Shown: piece after piece, positions 63,947 through 64,000 of the stretch | How positions within the stretch are numbered: the stretch's first letter is position 1 | Layout: every line of letters begins with the position of its first letter | Assembly: GCA_034432595.1 (NCBI GenBank) | Contig: DAOUBT010000033.1 | Span: 4,830-68,829 of the forward strand | Direction of reading: 5' to 3' | Source: DAOTZR01 sp034432595 | Lineage (GTDB): Bacteria > Chloroflexota > Anaerolineae > B4-G1 > SLSP01 | Length of the DNA: 64,000 nucleotides | Notes under the pieces: model-generated | What the model was told of the DNA's origin: nothing | What the model saw: the letters and a program-made list of their open reading frames with translations, nothing else | The model's database searches: none | Position numbers and translations under genes: made by a program

Positions 63947-64000
63947 TTTTCCACCGGAGGTCCGAGCAGCCTGAGTATATTCCGGTGTTCCTGTTTCAGG

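Overview
The window is 64 kb of GC-rich bacterial chromosome, densely coded, with no rRNA, tRNA, CRISPR array, phage gene or transposase that I can see. The mix of genes points to Chloroflexota, probably near Anaerolineae/Ardenticatenia. The clues are a single-chain pyruvate:ferredoxin oxidoreductase, lipoproteins whose mature N-terminus is a Pro/Thr/Glu tract, a STAND/BTAD regulator of over 1000 residues, a short IF2, and many intergenic palindromes. This placement is inferred from gene content, not from a database search.

Layout. 1-2579 (+): end of pstS, then pstC-pstA-pstB phosphate uptake. 3051-6611 (+): pyruvate:ferredoxin oxidoreductase with promoter and terminator. 6755-10370 (-): a metal-chelate (FecBCD/BtuFCD-type) ABC transporter and a PadR regulator. 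The PadR gene has a consensus promoter and a perfect palindrome just downstream of its -10 box. 10589-18094 (-): the translation/RNA operon nusA | rnpM(ylxR)-infB-rbfA-nrnA-truB-ribF, with intrinsic-terminator-like hairpins in the nusA leader and between nusA and rnpM. 18346-25412 (+): small DUF4870-like membrane protein, recJ, histidine ammonia-lyase, an extended SDR, and a TPR membrane protein. 25544-37290 (+): TPR/zinc-ribbon protein, xanthine dehydrogenase-type molybdoenzyme plus adenine deaminase (purine salvage/catabolism), an orphan histidine kinase with about six GAF domains, and a lipoprotein. 37312-38238 (-): membrane-anchored esterase-like protein.

38380-52686 (+) is the most distinctive part: about 14 kb of closely packed, same-direction genes. 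They encode an SDR, a KAS III-like protein lacking two catalytic-triad residues, a family I CoA-transferase, a small lipocalin-like protein, an ABC solute-binding protein with no signal peptide, two alpha/beta hydrolases, a thiolase with its DUF35 Zn-ribbon/OB partner, and a complete Liv-type ABC importer with a normal lipoprotein receptor. I read this as an uptake and CoA-dependent degradation module for an unidentified organic acid, ketone or ester. 52837-63789 (-): a STAND/BTAD regulator, a membrane-anchored LuxR-kelch regulator, a deoxynucleoside kinase, tilS, a coiled-coil/Zn-ribbon protein, prfB with a classic programmed +1 frameshift, ftsY, and a dual-specificity phosphatase.

Across the intergenic spaces run several related repeats: a ~31-bp palindrome (seven copies plus one degenerate), a 12-bp motif GTAACGGCTTAC in both orientations, a ~120-bp composite element that includes the palindrome, and a tandem array of double-hairpin units between ftsY and prfB. 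I found none of these inside a gene.
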